Source of the DNA: Nocardia xishanensis NBRC 101358
Lineage (GTDB): Bacteria > Actinomycetota > Actinomycetes > Mycobacteriales > Mycobacteriaceae
Length of the DNA stretch: 64,000 nucleotides
Assembly (NCBI RefSeq): GCF_001613365.1
Contig: NZ_BDCF01000008.1
Location: 248,001 to 312,000, forward strand
Direction of reading: 5' to 3'
Below are positions 16,411 through 25,382 of this stretch, one piece after another (positions within the stretch are counted from its first letter, which is position 1; each line of letters opens with the position of its first letter). The notes beneath the pieces are model-generated. The model was not told the DNA's origin. It saw only the letters and a program-made list of their open reading frames with translations, and ran no database searches. Made by a program: the position numbers and the translations under genes.

Positions 16411-18836
16411 AGCGTGGTCCTCGGGCGAATCGCGTTGGCGCGGTCCACCAACTCGAAACGTGCCCACATGTCGTCGGTTTCGCGCGCCAGATCGCGGTAG
16501 CAGCGCTCCAATCCGGTGCGCACACCTCCGTGGTCGAGCGAGACGCCGAGCAGCGGAGCGTGATTCGTCGCCGCCCCGCCGCCGCTCAGCCAGGCCAGCG
16601 CGGCGTCCAAGACCCGCATGCGCACCTCGGCGCCGCGGCGTTTGGAGTCGAGCGCCAGCGCGTCGACCCTGCCGCCCGCATCGCGCAGCACCGACTCGTT
16701 CAGCTCGGCGGGCGCACGCTCGGCGAGCAGCGCGTCCACGGCGGCCACGCGCGCGTCGGTGTACAGCGAGGAGGACCGGTCGACCTGGTCGAGCGCGGCG
16801 ACCGCGCCGTCGCGATCGCCGGTGCCGCGGCGTACCCGCGCCAGACCGAACACCGCGGCGGCGAAGGCGCGATCGGTGCGCCAGACGGTGTCGTAGTAGC
16901 GCGCCGCGACGGGTCCTTCGGCCGCCAGTTCGGCCACTGCGGCCAGCGCGAGCTTGGGCGCCGGTTCACCGGGCAGCGCGGCGTAGACGGCCTCGAATTC
17001 GGCTCGAGCCGAAGCGAAATCGCCGGCGAGCAGCCCCGCCTGCGCGCGATACCAGGCCAGCCGCCAGTCGCCGGGTATTCGATCGGCGAGCTCGGCGAGC
17101 CTGCGCTCGGCCTGCGCCGGGTCGCCGACGTCGAGGGCGGCGCGCACCAGGCGCAGCGGGATCTCCACCGATTCGGCGCGGCCGGTGACCACCGAACGCA
17201 GGCCGTCGGCGAAGGCGCGCTCCAGTTCCTCCGGCGTCGTCCCCGCCGTGGTGGCGAGCAGCGCGGCGCCGCTGTCGCTCGCGTCGACCAGCGGCACCGG
17301 CAGACCGGCGACGACGGCCTCCGGCTTCATCGCGGCGCCGACGCCGAAGACCGCACGGGGCGGCCCGAAATACGCCGACATACCGGGGCGCGGCGACCCG
17401 TCGTCGGCGCTGAGCACCTCGCGCAGCACACCGGTGAGCTGGTCGGTCATCTCCTCCATCGAGGCGAACCTCGACTCGGGATCGGCGTCGGTGGCCCGCG
17501 ACAGGAACCGGTACAGCGAGTCGTAGCGGGCGAGCAGGGGTTCGGCGTCCGGTCCCGGCAACGCGCCGAAATGCCCGTCCTGCTGTGGGATGTGCATGAT
17601 CAGCACGGCCAGCGTGCGGCCGACGCTGTACACCTCGGTCGCGACGGTCGGCCCGGTGGCCGCGATCTCCGGGGCCTGATAGCCGATCGTGCCGTAGATG
17701 GCGCTGTCCTGATCGTCCATGGCGATCACCGCGCCGAGATCGATGAGCTTGAGTTGCTCGTCGGTCTGCATCACATTGTCGGGCTTGAAGTCGCAGTAGG
17801 CGAGCCCGAGCGAGTGCAAGTGTCCGAGTGCGGGCAGCATCTCCAGAATGTAGGCGATGGCCTGCGGCACGGGCAGGTAACCGCCGTCGGTGTCGCGCCG
17901 GTTGCGCAGGATCTGCTTCAACGACGTGCCGCCGACGAACTCCATGACGATGTAGCCGACGGCGACGCCGTCCGGTCCGGCGTGCTCGACGAAGTTGAAG
18001 ATCTTGACGATGCTCGGATGCTCGACCTCGGCCAGGAATCGTTTCTCGGCGACGGCCGCCGCCATGGCGTCCGGATCGCCGGAATTGAGCAGACCCTTGA
18101 GCACCACCCAGCGATTGCCGACATTGCGGTCGGTGGCCAGGTAGATCCAACCCAAGCCGCCGTGCGCCAGGCAACCGACCACCTCGTACTGGCCGCCGAC
18201 CAGATCGCCCGCGAAGAGCTTGGGCGCGCAGGAGAATCGGGTGCCGCAGTTCGGGCAGAAGCCCTCGGTGCGGCCGGGCGCGCCCTCGCGTCCCCGGCCG
18301 ACCGGGCGCTCGCACGCGCCGCAGAAGCGCTGCGACTCGGCGACCATCGGGTCGGCCAGGATCGCCGAGCTCGGGTGGATCCGCGGCACGCGCGGCACGT
18401 CGACCAATCCAGCGCCGAGCCGTCCGCGCGCGCTCGGCTTCGACGACGTCGAGCGGCCGGTGCGCACGGAGCGGGCGGAGCCCCTCGAACCCGGTCCGGT
18501 GGTCCGGGCCGAGGCGGCGGCGGTTCCGGCCGCCGCGGGCGCGGTGCCGCAGGTGTCGCAGTAGCCGCCGGATATGGTTCCCTCGCAGCCTGGTTCGGCG
18601 CAGGCGTCGGTGCGTGCGGCCGGTGACGCGGTCGTCTCCGGCGCTGTGGTCTCCGACGCTACCTGCGGCGCTGTGGTCTCGGATGCTGTCTTCGGCGCTG
18701 TGGTCGTCGGCGCTGCCTTCGGCGCTGTTGTCGGCGACGCTGTGGTCGTCGGCGCGGTGGCAGCGGGTGCGGTGCCGCACACCGTGCAGTAGCCGTCCTC
18801 GACCGCCCCGTCGCAGCCGGGTTCGGTGCAGGTCAT
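16407..18836 (-). CDS. pknG: PknG-type serine/threonine protein kinase
   Basis: This 809-residue kinase has two similar zinc ribbons (residues 3-20 and 79-96) joined by a Thr/Ala/Pro-rich linker, then the rubredoxin-like Cys pairs of PknG (CGAC near 172, CPNC near 194). The kinase domain runs from about 217 to 480, with AHGGLGWIYLATDRN as its atypical glycine loop, Lys247 in VVLKG, the loop CDFKPDN (Asp349, Lys351, Asn354) and DLG in place of DFG (Asp366). A TPR-like helical region fills the C-terminus. In mycobacteria and corynebacteria PknG phosphorylates an FHA regulator to control 2-oxoglutarate metabolism in response to amino acids sensed by GlnH/GlnX. The ATG at 18836 forms an ATGA overlap with the upstream gene. 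The double ribbons and linker are an N-terminal extension relative to the M. tuberculosis protein. Confidence 0.95.
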   Translation of the reverse strand: MTCTEPGCDGAVEDGYCTVCGTAPAATAPTTTASPTTAPKAAPTTTAPKTASETTAPQVASETTAPETTASPAARTDACAEPGCEGTISGGYCDTCGTAPAAAGTAAASARTTGPGSRGSARSVRTGRSTSSKPSARGRLGAGLVDVPRVPRIHPSSAILADPMVAESQRFCGACERPVGRGREGAPGRTEGFCPNCGTRFSCAPKLFAGDLVGGQYEVVGCLAHGGLGWIYLATDRNVGNRWVVLKGLLNSGDPDAMAAAVAEKRFLAEVEHPSIVKIFNFVEHAGPDGVAVGYIVMEFVGGTSLKQILRNRRDTDGGYLPVPQAIAYILEMLPALGHLHSLGLAYCDFKPDNVMQTDEQLKLIDLGAVIAMDDQDSAIYGTIGYQAPEIAATGPTVATEVYSVGRTLAVLIMHIPQQDGHFGALPGPDAEPLLARYDSLYRFLSRATDADPESRFASMEEMTDQLTGVLREVLSADDGSPRPGMSAYFGPPRAVFGVGAAMKPEAVVAGLPVPLVDASDSGAALLATTAGTTPEELERAFADGLRSVVTGRAESVEIPLRLVRAALDVGDPAQAERRLAELADRIPGDWRLAWYRAQAGLLAGDFASARAEFEAVYAALPGEPAPKLALAAVAELAAEGPVAARYYDTVWRTDRAFAAAVFGLARVRRGTGDRDGAVAALDQVDRSSSLYTDARVAAVDALLAERAPAELNESVLRDAGGRVDALALDSKRRGAEVRMRVLDAALAWLSGGGAATNHAPLLGVSLDHGGVRTGLERCYRDLARETDDMWARFELVDRANAIRPRTTL

Positions 18837-20017
18837 GATCTCCTCCCCGATCTCTCCGCGATGAGCCGCTGGTAGTCGGCGATCGCGCGGGTGGCCGCCG
18901 CGAGATCGCACGGGCGATGCGACAGCAGCTCGGTCGCGCTCTTCTCCTGCGCCGTGAGCTCGTCGTCCGCGCCGATACCCAATCTGGTGGCCTTGGCCCG
19001 GTAGGCGGCGAGCCGCCCGCGCAGCTCGGCGCGGCGGTCGAGCAAGCCTTGGGCGAGCTCTGCCGCGCTCGCTGCCGTCGCGCTCGCCGCAGCGATCCGG
19101 CGGCGGAGTTCGTGCAGCGCCGCGGCGGAACCGGGCGTGGACTCGAGGGCGGTCAGTTCCGCGCCGAGCATCCGGTGCGCCGCATCGGGCACCGGCAACG
19201 GGCCGGTGCGGATCTTGCGCTCGGCTTCCGCACGCGCGCGTTCGGCCCGTGTCTCCGTTTCGGCGAGCACGGTCAGCCGATCGCGAGTCGCCGCGACGGC
19301 GGCGTCCCAGTTTCCGGTGATCGAGGTCAGTTCGGCAAGCAGATCGGCGGCACGGTCCAGGCGCGTGCCGATCTCGGCGACGCGGGCGTCGATCTCGGAC
19401 GGTGTCAGTGCCAGCGGATCGGTGGCCGATCGGCCCAACAGCTCGCCGATCGCCTCCCCGATGTCCCGCAGTTCAGGGGTGACGGCGCCCGCGCGGTCCA
19501 GCCGGGCCTGAAGCGGCGCGAGCCCGGCCATCACCATGTCGTTGACCGCCCCGACCTCGTCGAGGAAGGCGGCGATCCGGGGGAAGGTCGCGCGCATGCG
19601 GTCCACCGTGTCGGCCAGCCCGACGAACAGCACCCGCTCGCTGGGGCCGGTGAGGGAGCGCTGCGCCAGCGGAATCGGTGCGCGTGAGACCTCGTGCGGC
19701 CGTCCGCGGAGCAGCCGGGTCAGCTCGGCGCGCGCATCGGCGTCCAGGCGGGACCGGCCGCCGCGCGCGGTGCGCGCCGCATCCAGGATGGTCTGCAACC
19801 GGGCCAAGTCCTGCCACATCAAGTCGAGTTCGGCGCGGATCGGCGTCCACCGGCGCTCGGTGAGACCCGCGGGCGGGAAACGGCGCAGCAAGGTCAGGCC
19901 GGGATGGCGGTCCAATTCCAGCAACGTGGCGGTGATCGCGTCGAATTGGGTGGTGCGGGAATCCAGTTCGCGATCGATTTCGGCGAGGGAAAGCGGCTGC
20001 ATGGTCGTCCGGATCAC
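18833..20017 (-). CDS. Coiled-coil protein between glnH and pknG
   Basis: This protein of 394 residues from GTG 20017, or 389 from ATG 20002, is almost entirely helical with long heptad-like stretches rich in Ala, Leu, Arg and Glu (for example ETETRAERARAEAERKIRTG). It has no signal peptide, membrane helix or known catalytic motif. I do not recognise a named family. It is locked into the operon: GTGA overlaps the glnH stop at one end and ATGA couples it to pknG at the other. In M. tuberculosis glnH is directly followed by pknG, so this gene is an addition. A structural link between the GlnX/GlnH sensor and PknG is a reasonable guess (inference). Confidence 0.82.
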   Translation of the reverse strand: MIRTTMQPLSLAEIDRELDSRTTQFDAITATLLELDRHPGLTLLRRFPPAGLTERRWTPIRAELDLMWQDLARLQTILDAARTARGGRSRLDADARAELTRLLRGRPHEVSRAPIPLAQRSLTGPSERVLFVGLADTVDRMRATFPRIAAFLDEVGAVNDMVMAGLAPLQARLDRAGAVTPELRDIGEAIGELLGRSATDPLALTPSEIDARVAEIGTRLDRAADLLAELTSITGNWDAAVAATRDRLTVLAETETRAERARAEAERKIRTGPLPVPDAAHRMLGAELTALESTPGSAAALHELRRRIAAASATAASAAELAQGLLDRRAELRGRLAAYRAKATRLGIGADDELTAQEKSATELLSHRPCDLAAATRAIADYQRLIAERSGRRS

Positions 20018-20985
20018 GCGGTGTACCGGGTTTCCGGCGGGCCGGGCGATGGACCGAGAACGCTCAGGTGCGCGGCGTAGATCCGCTGCCAGGTACCGTC
20101 CGAGCGGATGCGTTCGAGCACCGCGTTGACGAAACGCACCAATTCCGGTGCGCCCTTGGCCGTTCCGATGGCGTACGCGCCGGTGCCGATGGGCTCGCCG
20201 ACCACCTCGAGATTCCGGTCCTGCGCGACCAAGCCGTACAGGATGGGGTCGTCGGCGCTGATCGCGTCCACGTGGCCCTGTTGCAGTGCGGCCAGGCAGT
20301 CGGTCCAGTTGGTCACGCCGAAGACGGTGAGCCGCTTGGGCAGCGCGAACAGCGGGCCGGGCGCGGTGGTGCCCCTTGCGACGCACACCCGCTTGCCGCC
20401 GAGATCGGCGCTGGACCGGATACCGGAGTTCTTGGGCGCGAGAATGCGCTGCGCCGCACGGTAATAGACCGCGGAGAAGTCCACGTCGCGGCGGCGCTCG
20501 CAGGTGGCGGAGAAGGTGCGCACGATCAGGTCGACCTTGTGGTCGCGCAGTGCGGAGATGCGCTCCTCGGCGGTCACCGAGCGCAGTTCGATCCGGTTGG
20601 GGTCGCCGAACAGCGCCCTGGCGAGCTCCCTGGCGATGTCGATGTCGAAGCCCTCGAGCTCGTTGGTCGTCGGGTTGCGGAAGCCGAACAGGTAGGTGTT
20701 CTGGTCGACGCCGACCCGGACCCGGCCGTTGGCCACGATCGCGGCCATCGGCGAACCCGCGGGCATCGCGCCCGGCGGCGGCAGCGGCCCCGGCCGGAGG
20801 CTGGCCTCGGCGTCGCATTCGTTCTCGGCTTGCCCCGGCGTGGTGATCGCGGCGAACTCCGGCGGAGCCGGATTCACCGCCGCGGCGGGCGGCGTCGCGG
20901 GCACGGAAGTGTCTGTGCTGCACGCCGCGAGCAGCGGGCCGACCGCGATCGAGGCGACGACCAGCGCGCACAGCCGTCTTCTCAC
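20014..20985 (-). CDS. glnH: GlnH-like amino-acid-binding lipoprotein
   Basis: This 323-residue extracytoplasmic solute-binding protein of family 3 has a signal peptide ending in the lipobox LAAC (Cys22). A Pro-rich spacer follows, then the binding domain: VRVGVDQNTYLFGFRNPTTN, FDIDIARELARALFGD and DLIVRTFSATCERRRDVDFS. In M. tuberculosis GlnH binds Asp/Glu/Asn and signals through GlnX to PknG, with no ABC permease attached. No permease or ATPase gene lies near here, which supports the sensing role. The start is the GTG at 20985: it overlaps the glnX stop as GTGA and follows AAGGAG. Confidence 0.9.
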   Translation of the reverse strand: MRRRLCALVVASIAVGPLLAACSTDTSVPATPPAAAVNPAPPEFAAITTPGQAENECDAEASLRPGPLPPPGAMPAGSPMAAIVANGRVRVGVDQNTYLFGFRNPTTNELEGFDIDIARELARALFGDPNRIELRSVTAEERISALRDHKVDLIVRTFSATCERRRDVDFSAVYYRAAQRILAPKNSGIRSSADLGGKRVCVARGTTAPGPLFALPKRLTVFGVTNWTDCLAALQQGHVDAISADDPILYGLVAQDRNLEVVGEPIGTGAYAIGTAKGAPELVRFVNAVLERIRSDGTWQRIYAAHLSVLGPSPGPPETRYTA

Positions 20986-22253
20986 AGGAACTCCTTCAGC
21001 CGTGGCCACAGCCCGACGACCGCGGCGCCCGCCGCGAACAGCATCAGCAGCAGGACCGCGGAGGGGCTCCAGGTCAGCGCGTCACCCGCGGCGTCGACGC
21101 CGCCGCGCAGGTCGCTGCGCACCTGCTGCACGTCCGCGCGCAGCGATTCGTCGAGTTCGGCGAATCGGGTCGCCGAGGTCTCCGGTCCGGCGCCGATGGC
21201 CTGATCCACGGCAGCCGGATAGTCGGCCGCCTGGTAGGCCGCGAGCTGACGGCGGTGACCGGCCGTCCAGTCCTCGAACCGTGCGGCGGCGGGCGAATCC
21301 GCGCCGGTCACCCGCGAGAGGCGGTCACGCAGCGCCGCGGTGTGGCGGGTGTACGTCTCCTCCCCGGCCGCGATGTCGCCGCGGGTGACCAGCTGCAACG
21401 TCTCGGCGGTGCGTGCCTGCTGCGCTAGAATCCTTGCCTCGGCGAGGGTTTGGAAGCGCACCGCCGCACCGTCCCGGCCGGTCTCCAGTGCCGTCGCGGC
21501 CACGGTGGTCGCGAGCACGGTCCACAGCAGCGCGACGCCGGTCGCGGCCGCCGCGGCCACGAGTCCCGGATTGACCCGCCGGTTGGTGCGGCGCAGCAGC
21601 GCGAAAGAGCCGGCGCCGCAAGCGATGAGCACCAGAAGGAGCGTCGTGATCGTGGTGAACGGCAACGCGCCGATCGCCCGCTGGTCCTCGTGCACGGCGG
21701 CGAAACGCAGCGAGCTGAGTTCTTCGGCGTTCTTCAGCAGCGAGTCCTGCATGATGTCGGACGCCTCGCGCAGGTAGGCCGAGCCGACCGGGAAGCCCTG
21801 CCGGTTGTTCGCCCGCGCGGTCTCGACCAGCCCCGTGTACGCGGGCAATTCGGCGCTGATGGCCGCCACGATGCGGCGGGTCCGTTCGTCGGAGGCGCCC
21901 GCGGTGGCCTGGGCCAGCGCGTCGGCCGCGTCGGCGAGCGCCTGCTGGTAGCGGGCGCGCACCTGCGGTGTCTCGATACCGCCGGTCAGGAAGGCTTCCG
22001 CCGCGGCCGCGTCGGCCGCCGAGAGCGAGACGTACAGGTTCTGCGCCGCGTAAGCCAGTGGCTCGGTACCCGCGAGAGTGGCGTCGCGCCGATCGATCTT
22101 CCCGCTCAACTGATTCGCTCCGGTGAAGCCCGCGACCAGGCACAGCGTGACCATCACCAGCGCGAGCGCACCGATCAGACCCGGTGTCGTGCGCGCGAAG
22201 CGGCGCACCCACGCCACCCCGTCGCGCGCGGTCGCCGGAAGGCGAGGTCCCAC
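20982..22253 (-). CDS. glnX: GlnX-like four-helix membrane sensor protein
   Basis: This 423-residue protein has four hydrophobic segments: about 30-50 (GLIGALALVMVTLCLVAGF), 205-225, 240-265 and the C-terminal 395-415. Two long helical extracytoplasmic regions rich in Ala, Glu and Asp lie between TM1-TM2 and TM3-TM4, resembling chemoreceptor-type sensor domains. This topology and the position directly upstream of glnH match mycobacterial/corynebacterial GlnX, which passes the GlnH signal to PknG. The GTG at 22253 was chosen because AGAAGGGGGGAC precedes it; an open frame continues upstream to 22358. It is the first gene of the coupled operon that ends with the FHA gene. Confidence 0.85.
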   Translation of the reverse strand: MGPRLPATARDGVAWVRRFARTTPGLIGALALVMVTLCLVAGFTGANQLSGKIDRRDATLAGTEPLAYAAQNLYVSLSAADAAAAEAFLTGGIETPQVRARYQQALADAADALAQATAGASDERTRRIVAAISAELPAYTGLVETARANNRQGFPVGSAYLREASDIMQDSLLKNAEELSSLRFAAVHEDQRAIGALPFTTITTLLLVLIACGAGSFALLRRTNRRVNPGLVAAAAATGVALLWTVLATTVAATALETGRDGAAVRFQTLAEARILAQQARTAETLQLVTRGDIAAGEETYTRHTAALRDRLSRVTGADSPAAARFEDWTAGHRRQLAAYQAADYPAAVDQAIGAGPETSATRFAELDESLRADVQQVRSDLRGGVDAAGDALTWSPSAVLLLMLFAAGAAVVGLWPRLKEFL

Positions 22254-22343
22254 ACCGTCCCCCCTTCTGCTACCGGCCGGTGTCTCCGCACGCGATAGTA
22301 CGGTAGGCCGCTGCGTTGCGCTCCCCCTTGCTGTTCCGGTCTC

Positions 22344-22365
22344 GCGATCGCACAGCAACGATCGC
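22344..22365. repeat. Short inverted repeat upstream of glnX
   Basis: GCGATCG (22344-22350) and CGATCGC (22359-22365) are perfect 7-base arms around an 8-base spacer, about 90 bases upstream of the glnX start. It could be an operator for the signalling operon or a weak hairpin after the CocE gene. Motifs this short also arise by chance in high-GC DNA. Confidence 0.25.
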
Positions 22366-22388
22366 CGATAGGCCGCCCGCGGCGGATC

Positions 22389-24284
22389 TCAGTCGCCGAC
22401 GCCGAGCGCGCGAAAGCTCAGATAACTCGGGGTGTCCGGCCGCAGCAGAATGCGTTGTCCCGCGATCTGCCGCTGCTTCCACGGTGGAATCAGGTGGCGC
22501 GGGGAACTGGTGCGGCTCACCGAGATTCGCAGCCGGTGCCCGGCGCGGAGCAGGGCCTCGGTTGGATTGATCTCGATGTCGATCTCGAAGGGCCGGCCCG
22601 GTTCGAGCGGTTGCGCGGAATCGGCGGTCATCGGGTGCATGGCGAACAGCAGTTCGTCCTCGGCGTAATAGCTGTCGGCGGAATCGATCGCGCGCAGCGT
22701 GGACAGCAGGGCGCCGCGAGTGAGCGGCACCGACGCGCCGTCGGGCCGCACGTCGCACACGATGACCGACCAGAAGGCGTCGGCGCCGTCGGCCGCCGCG
22801 ACGAGGTGCAGATTCATCGGGCCGGAGAGCACGGTGTCGGTGGTGAACGGCGCGCTGGTGAAGGTGAGCGCGGTGGCCTCGCTGCGCCGGTCGTCGTTGC
22901 CGAATCGGTCGCCGAACAGCAGCGCGATGCCCATCGTCATCACCGCGGTGTTGTTGGAGGCCGCGCTGACCCGGCCGGTCGGGACCGGCAGCTGGAGTTC
23001 GGTATTCGTTGGCACGGAGGACAATCCACCGTCGCGTGCGGCGTGTCCCGCGGTGCCGCTCGGCACGTCGGTGAGGTAGAGCCGATGTACCCGCGTCGCG
23101 GGGTCGGGGAACTCGGCGCGCTGCACCCACCTCCCGTCGCCCTGCCTGCGCACCGTGACCGGTCCGAATTCGTCGATGCCGTTGTCGATGCCCTTGACCC
23201 AGCGGTCGAAGAACGCGCACTGGAGTTGGTCGAGCGCCTGCGGGTTGCCGGGATCGCCGAACCCGGAGCCCGGCGTGAGGTGGTAAGAGTCGTCCACCAG
23301 AACCTGCTTGGCGCCCGGCGCGACCGGAATGCGGTCGTAGATGCGGAAATTCGAGCGGTTGTAGACATCGTGCCAGCCGCCCTGAATCCAGGTGGGCACG
23401 TCGATCTCCTCGAAATGGGCCAGGCGGGCCGCCCACTCCGGATTGAGATAGCCGTCGGGGTGGTCGATGTCGAGCGCGATCCGCAGCGCCTTGCGCAGCC
23501 AGTCCGAGCCCGCGGTGACGCGATCGCGCAGGTAGTGGCCGAGCAGCCCGTTGCGCACCAGCCCGGGCATGGCGGGAATGTGCCCGACCCCGTGCACGAA
23601 CAGGATCCACGCGATCATGCCCGGCGTGGGGACTCCGCCGGTGAGCCCGAGTTCGCGGATCGGATTCTCGCCCGCCTCGATGGCGAACACCGCGGTGAGG
23701 CCCTCCGGGCGCAGGCCCGCCGTGATGAGCGCCGCGATAGCGCCGTAGGACAGTCCGGTCACCGCGACGCGTCCGTCACACCATGGCTGCGCGCGCACCC
23801 ATTCGAGCACCTCGAGGTAGTCGCGCTGTTCCCGATGGCCGAAGAAATCCCAAGTGCCGGTGGAACTTCCGGTGCCGCGCACGTCCACCATCAACCCCAC
23901 GTAGCCGCGCGACACGGCGGTACGGTTGATCCCGAACGGTTCCATGATCCCGCCCGCCGGGGTGCGCAGCACGTCCCGCGCGGTCATCCTGACGCGATCG
24001 GACGGTGCGATGCGCCGGGCCAGCGCGCGCAGCGCCTCGTTCGCGCGCATGCCGTGCCGGTTGAGCATCGTGTTGTAGGCGGTGAAGTTGATCAGCGCCG
24101 GGAGCGGTTCGGCGGTCGGCCCCGATCGATCGCCTGGTCGCAGGACGTCGGCGCTGAGCACCGCGCCGTCCGACATCGGGATCGGAACCGTCGACGACCC
24201 GTGCAGTTTCGGATAGCGCACCTGACCGATGTCGAAGCGTGCGTCCGGCGGCGCGCCGGTGGCGCTGATCAGCGGCTCGACCAT
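22389..24284 (-). CDS. CocE/NonD family X-Pro dipeptidyl-peptidase-like hydrolase
   Basis: This is a 631-residue alpha/beta hydrolase. The nucleophile elbow is GLSYGA (about residue 177). The family block MVDVRGTGSSTGTWDFFGHR precedes it, and a C-terminal jelly-roll domain ends with RAGHRLRISVSRTSSPRHL. Members hydrolyse acyl esters, peptides or beta-lactam-type substrates; the natural substrate here is unknown. No signal peptide is visible from the chosen ATG at 24284, which follows a GGAGAGG site. It lies 98 bases downstream of the SDR gene on the same strand; the two may form a lipid- or ester-degrading unit next to the mce operon. Confidence 0.9.
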   Translation of the reverse strand: MVEPLISATGAPPDARFDIGQVRYPKLHGSSTVPIPMSDGAVLSADVLRPGDRSGPTAEPLPALINFTAYNTMLNRHGMRANEALRALARRIAPSDRVRMTARDVLRTPAGGIMEPFGINRTAVSRGYVGLMVDVRGTGSSTGTWDFFGHREQRDYLEVLEWVRAQPWCDGRVAVTGLSYGAIAALITAGLRPEGLTAVFAIEAGENPIRELGLTGGVPTPGMIAWILFVHGVGHIPAMPGLVRNGLLGHYLRDRVTAGSDWLRKALRIALDIDHPDGYLNPEWAARLAHFEEIDVPTWIQGGWHDVYNRSNFRIYDRIPVAPGAKQVLVDDSYHLTPGSGFGDPGNPQALDQLQCAFFDRWVKGIDNGIDEFGPVTVRRQGDGRWVQRAEFPDPATRVHRLYLTDVPSGTAGHAARDGGLSSVPTNTELQLPVPTGRVSAASNNTAVMTMGIALLFGDRFGNDDRRSEATALTFTSAPFTTDTVLSGPMNLHLVAAADGADAFWSVIVCDVRPDGASVPLTRGALLSTLRAIDSADSYYAEDELLFAMHPMTADSAQPLEPGRPFEIDIEINPTEALLRAGHRLRISVSRTSSPRHLIPPWKQRQIAGQRILLRPDTPSYLSFRALGVGD

Positions 24285-24382
24285 GGCGAATCCTCTCCGA
24301 GGTCTGTGGCGAAACGATTGGGCACAGCCGGACGAGTCCTTCGACGATCCGCGCACGGCGGGAGCGAAGGCGGGAAGTAGGC

Positions 24383-25243
24383 CTATCGTGCGCGCAGCAC
24401 ACCAGGCTTGTCGACATACCGTTGCATCGCCCAGTTGAGACCTCGCATGGCGAGGTTGTAAGAGGGCGGGAAATAGCGCTGGGCCCAATGCCCGATCCGG
24501 ATGTCGTGCGAGGTGTAGATCAGGTACCGGTTCCGTTCCACCCCGCGCACAATGGTTTTCGCGGCCTGTTCGGGTGTGACGGCGTGCCGCAGGAACAGCT
24601 TCAACCCCGCTTGCACGGCGTCGGCCTCCCGATCGACGCCCGCGATGTCCACCCGGTTCACCATCGGCGTCGACATCGCGCCAGGACACACCAGGCTGAC
24701 GCCGATCCCGTGCCTGCGCAGGTCGAAGCGCAGCACCTCCGAGACGCCGCGCAGCCCGAATTTGCTTGCACTGTACGGCGCGTGCCACGGCAGACCGAAC
24801 AGGCCCGCGGCCGAGGACACGTTGACCAGGTGCCCGCCGCGTCCCGCGTCGATCATCGGCGGCAGGAACTCCTCGATAACGTGGATCGGTCCCATCAGGT
24901 CGATATCGATCGTGCGCCGCCACTGATCGTGGGTCAGCCGGTCGACGGTCCCCCACGTGGCGATGCCCGCCACGTTCATCACGATGTCGACGCTGCCGAT
25001 CGCGTCGTGCGTCTTCGCGGCCAGCGCGGCGACGGCGGCGTGGTCGCTGACGTCGAGCGACTCGGCCAGGTGCACGGTGGCGCCCGCGTCGCGCAACTCA
25101 CCAGCGGTGCGCCGCAGGCCCGCGTCGTCGATGTCGGTGAGGATCAGTGACGCGCCCTTCGCCGCGACCGCACGGGCGGTGTCTCGGCCAAGGCCGCTGG
25201 CCGCCCCGGTGATCAGGCAACTCTTGCCGTCGAACTTCGTCAT
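24383..25243 (-). CDS. Short-chain dehydrogenase/reductase
   Basis: This 286-residue classical SDR has the dinucleotide motif TGAASGLG (residues 12-19), NVAG (about 91-94), the catalytic Ser in VNVSSAAG (about 142) and YSASK (about 156-160). The C-terminal extension (about residues 240-286, IYTSHDIRIGHWAQRYFPPS) is typical of actinobacterial SDRs linked to lipid metabolism. It would use NAD(P)H to interconvert an alcohol and a ketone. The ATG at 25243 starts the conserved MTKFDGKSCLITG segment; an earlier ATG at 25270 is possible. Its neighbours are a CocE hydrolase downstream and two TetR regulators upstream. Confidence 0.9.
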   Translation of the reverse strand: MTKFDGKSCLITGAASGLGRDTARAVAAKGASLILTDIDDAGLRRTAGELRDAGATVHLAESLDVSDHAAVAALAAKTHDAIGSVDIVMNVAGIATWGTVDRLTHDQWRRTIDIDLMGPIHVIEEFLPPMIDAGRGGHLVNVSSAAGLFGLPWHAPYSASKFGLRGVSEVLRFDLRRHGIGVSLVCPGAMSTPMVNRVDIAGVDREADAVQAGLKLFLRHAVTPEQAAKTIVRGVERNRYLIYTSHDIRIGHWAQRYFPPSYNLAMRGLNWAMQRYVDKPGVLRAR

Positions 25244-25382
25244 GGCTAGACCATAAGTGTCGGTGAACACGGTTGTCTATGAATCGGGCGGGATGCGTCC
25301 CAGACGGAACCGTTCGAGGCGGGTCGTGTCCCGTTCCGAGCGAGGCGAACCCGTACCTCGTTCCGGGTCCATGGGCACGGGT

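Noticed and set aside
22455..24380. A 641-codon plus-strand open frame
   Set aside because: It is antisense to the CocE hydrolase gene and has no recognisable domain.
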